This document shows, piece by piece, positions 63,418-64,000 of a stretch of 64,000 nt of DNA. Both the position numbers and the translations under genes were made by a program. Under the pieces are notes generated by a model, which saw nothing but the letters and a program-made list of their open reading frames with translations, did not search any database and had not been told where the DNA came from. This DNA is from Paramecium octaurelia (lineage: Eukaryota > Ciliophora > Oligohymenophorea > Peniculida > Parameciidae), in the NCBI GenBank assembly GCA_905182995.1, contig CAJJDP010000016.1, forward strand, positions 1-64,000. Direction: 5' to 3'. How positions within the stretch are numbered: position 1 is the first letter of the stretch; the number at the start of each line of letters is the position of its first letter.

Positions 63418-64000
63418 TCAAAAATTTTCTTTAATTTCTTCAACTGAATAGTTTTGTTAGTTGTCAAATATTGAAAATAATCTTATATATTAAATGACTT
63501 TTCTCAAATCTTGCTACTTGAATAAACAAATTCCTAAACATTTGAATCTCTTACACCTTTATATCTATAACATTTGGTCATCTAAGGAAATGATGCTAAA
63601 ATTGTATTGTAACATAGCATAGCTTCATACGCTCTCTCTTCTTTGAGTAACAATGCACCTATGTATTTATATAGATTTTTACCTTTTTTTTGGTAGATCT
63701 AAGGATCGTTTATTGATGCCAATATTGCATCATCATAACATTGAATAGCTTCTTATCTTCTATCATAAATTCTTAAAAATTCAGCTATTTAATAAATCAA
63801 TTACTCCCACCTTTTTAAAGATAAATTTTTTTATTTTGCGAATTCAATTAAATTCCCTCATTGAAACATTAAATTGCTTCTTCTAATCGATTTAAATTAG
63901 CTAAGGTAAACGCTGTTTGTATTAATAAAATTTACCCTTCTTTTCAAAAACCTCGCAATTTGTGGGGTCTATCGATATTGCTATCTCATATTAAGTGATT
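63418..64000 (-). CDS. TPR-repeat protein, 3' part (5' part beyond the window)
   Basis: The frame runs off the right edge and ends at TGA 63418. Four introns (63935-63913, 63810-63785, 63682-63659, 63556-63534; 23-26 nt) join it. TPR units are visible: LANLNRLEEAIQCFNEGIQL, then RRQEAIQCYDDAILASINDP, then KKGALLLKEERAYEAMLCYN, each with the small/hydrophobic pattern of tetratricopeptide helices. TPRs bind partner proteins, so the specific role cannot be told from this end. About 160 residues lie in the window. Confidence 0.82.

Overview
The window looks like macronuclear DNA of a ciliate, most probably Paramecium. It is very AT-rich. Recognisable proteins run through in-frame TAA and TAG read as Gln, and only TGA ends them. 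Their frames are joined by introns of 20-30 nt, mostly GTA...TAG. Genes sit a few to a few tens of bases apart on both strands. All coordinates below use the ciliate nuclear code. The species is inferred, not proven.

Left half (1-36.4 kb): two giant minus-strand genes lie in decayed sequence. 6079-17045 is a HECT E3 ubiquitin ligase of the HUWE1/Tom1/UPL1 type. 25022-33020 is a ~2,640-residue protein that joins a VLIG/GBP-like GTPase, a Cys/His cluster and a von Willebrand A domain. Around them (1-6 kb, 17-25 kb, 33-36.4 kb) are stretches of protein-like frames cut by TGA and frame changes, probably old gene copies such as whole-genome-duplication leftovers. Single Ns at 13348, 15430 and 34775 each sit between long direct duplicates that look like unmerged contig overlaps; the first two inflate the ligase gene. 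A fourth N at 22334 has no such duplicate.

Right half (36.4-64 kb): a dense array of mostly intact small genes. In order: SLC6-type symporter, MORN-repeat protein, coiled-coil protein, acyl-CoA dehydrogenase, dual-specificity phosphatase lacking its catalytic Arg, coiled-coil protein, Lys-rich protein, eIF3i, SVIP-like p97-interacting protein, EF-hand protein, two short unknowns, F1-ATPase delta/epsilon-like subunit, an RNase T2 locus with broken frame, AGTRAP-like membrane protein, unknown, coiled-coil protein, SppA-like S49 peptidase, four consecutive small basic disordered proteins (two with a KKxVRF motif), a lysosomal-type alpha-mannosidase, and the end of a TPR gene that runs off the window.

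The genes are ordinary housekeeping, ciliary/signalling and degradative functions; no operon-like logic is visible. I saw no CRISPR, tRNA, rRNA, telomere or recognisable virus-like element. The most unusual items are the GTPase-VWA fusion, the pseudophosphatase, the tandem KKxVRF genes, and start codons only 16 bp apart at the eIF3i locus.
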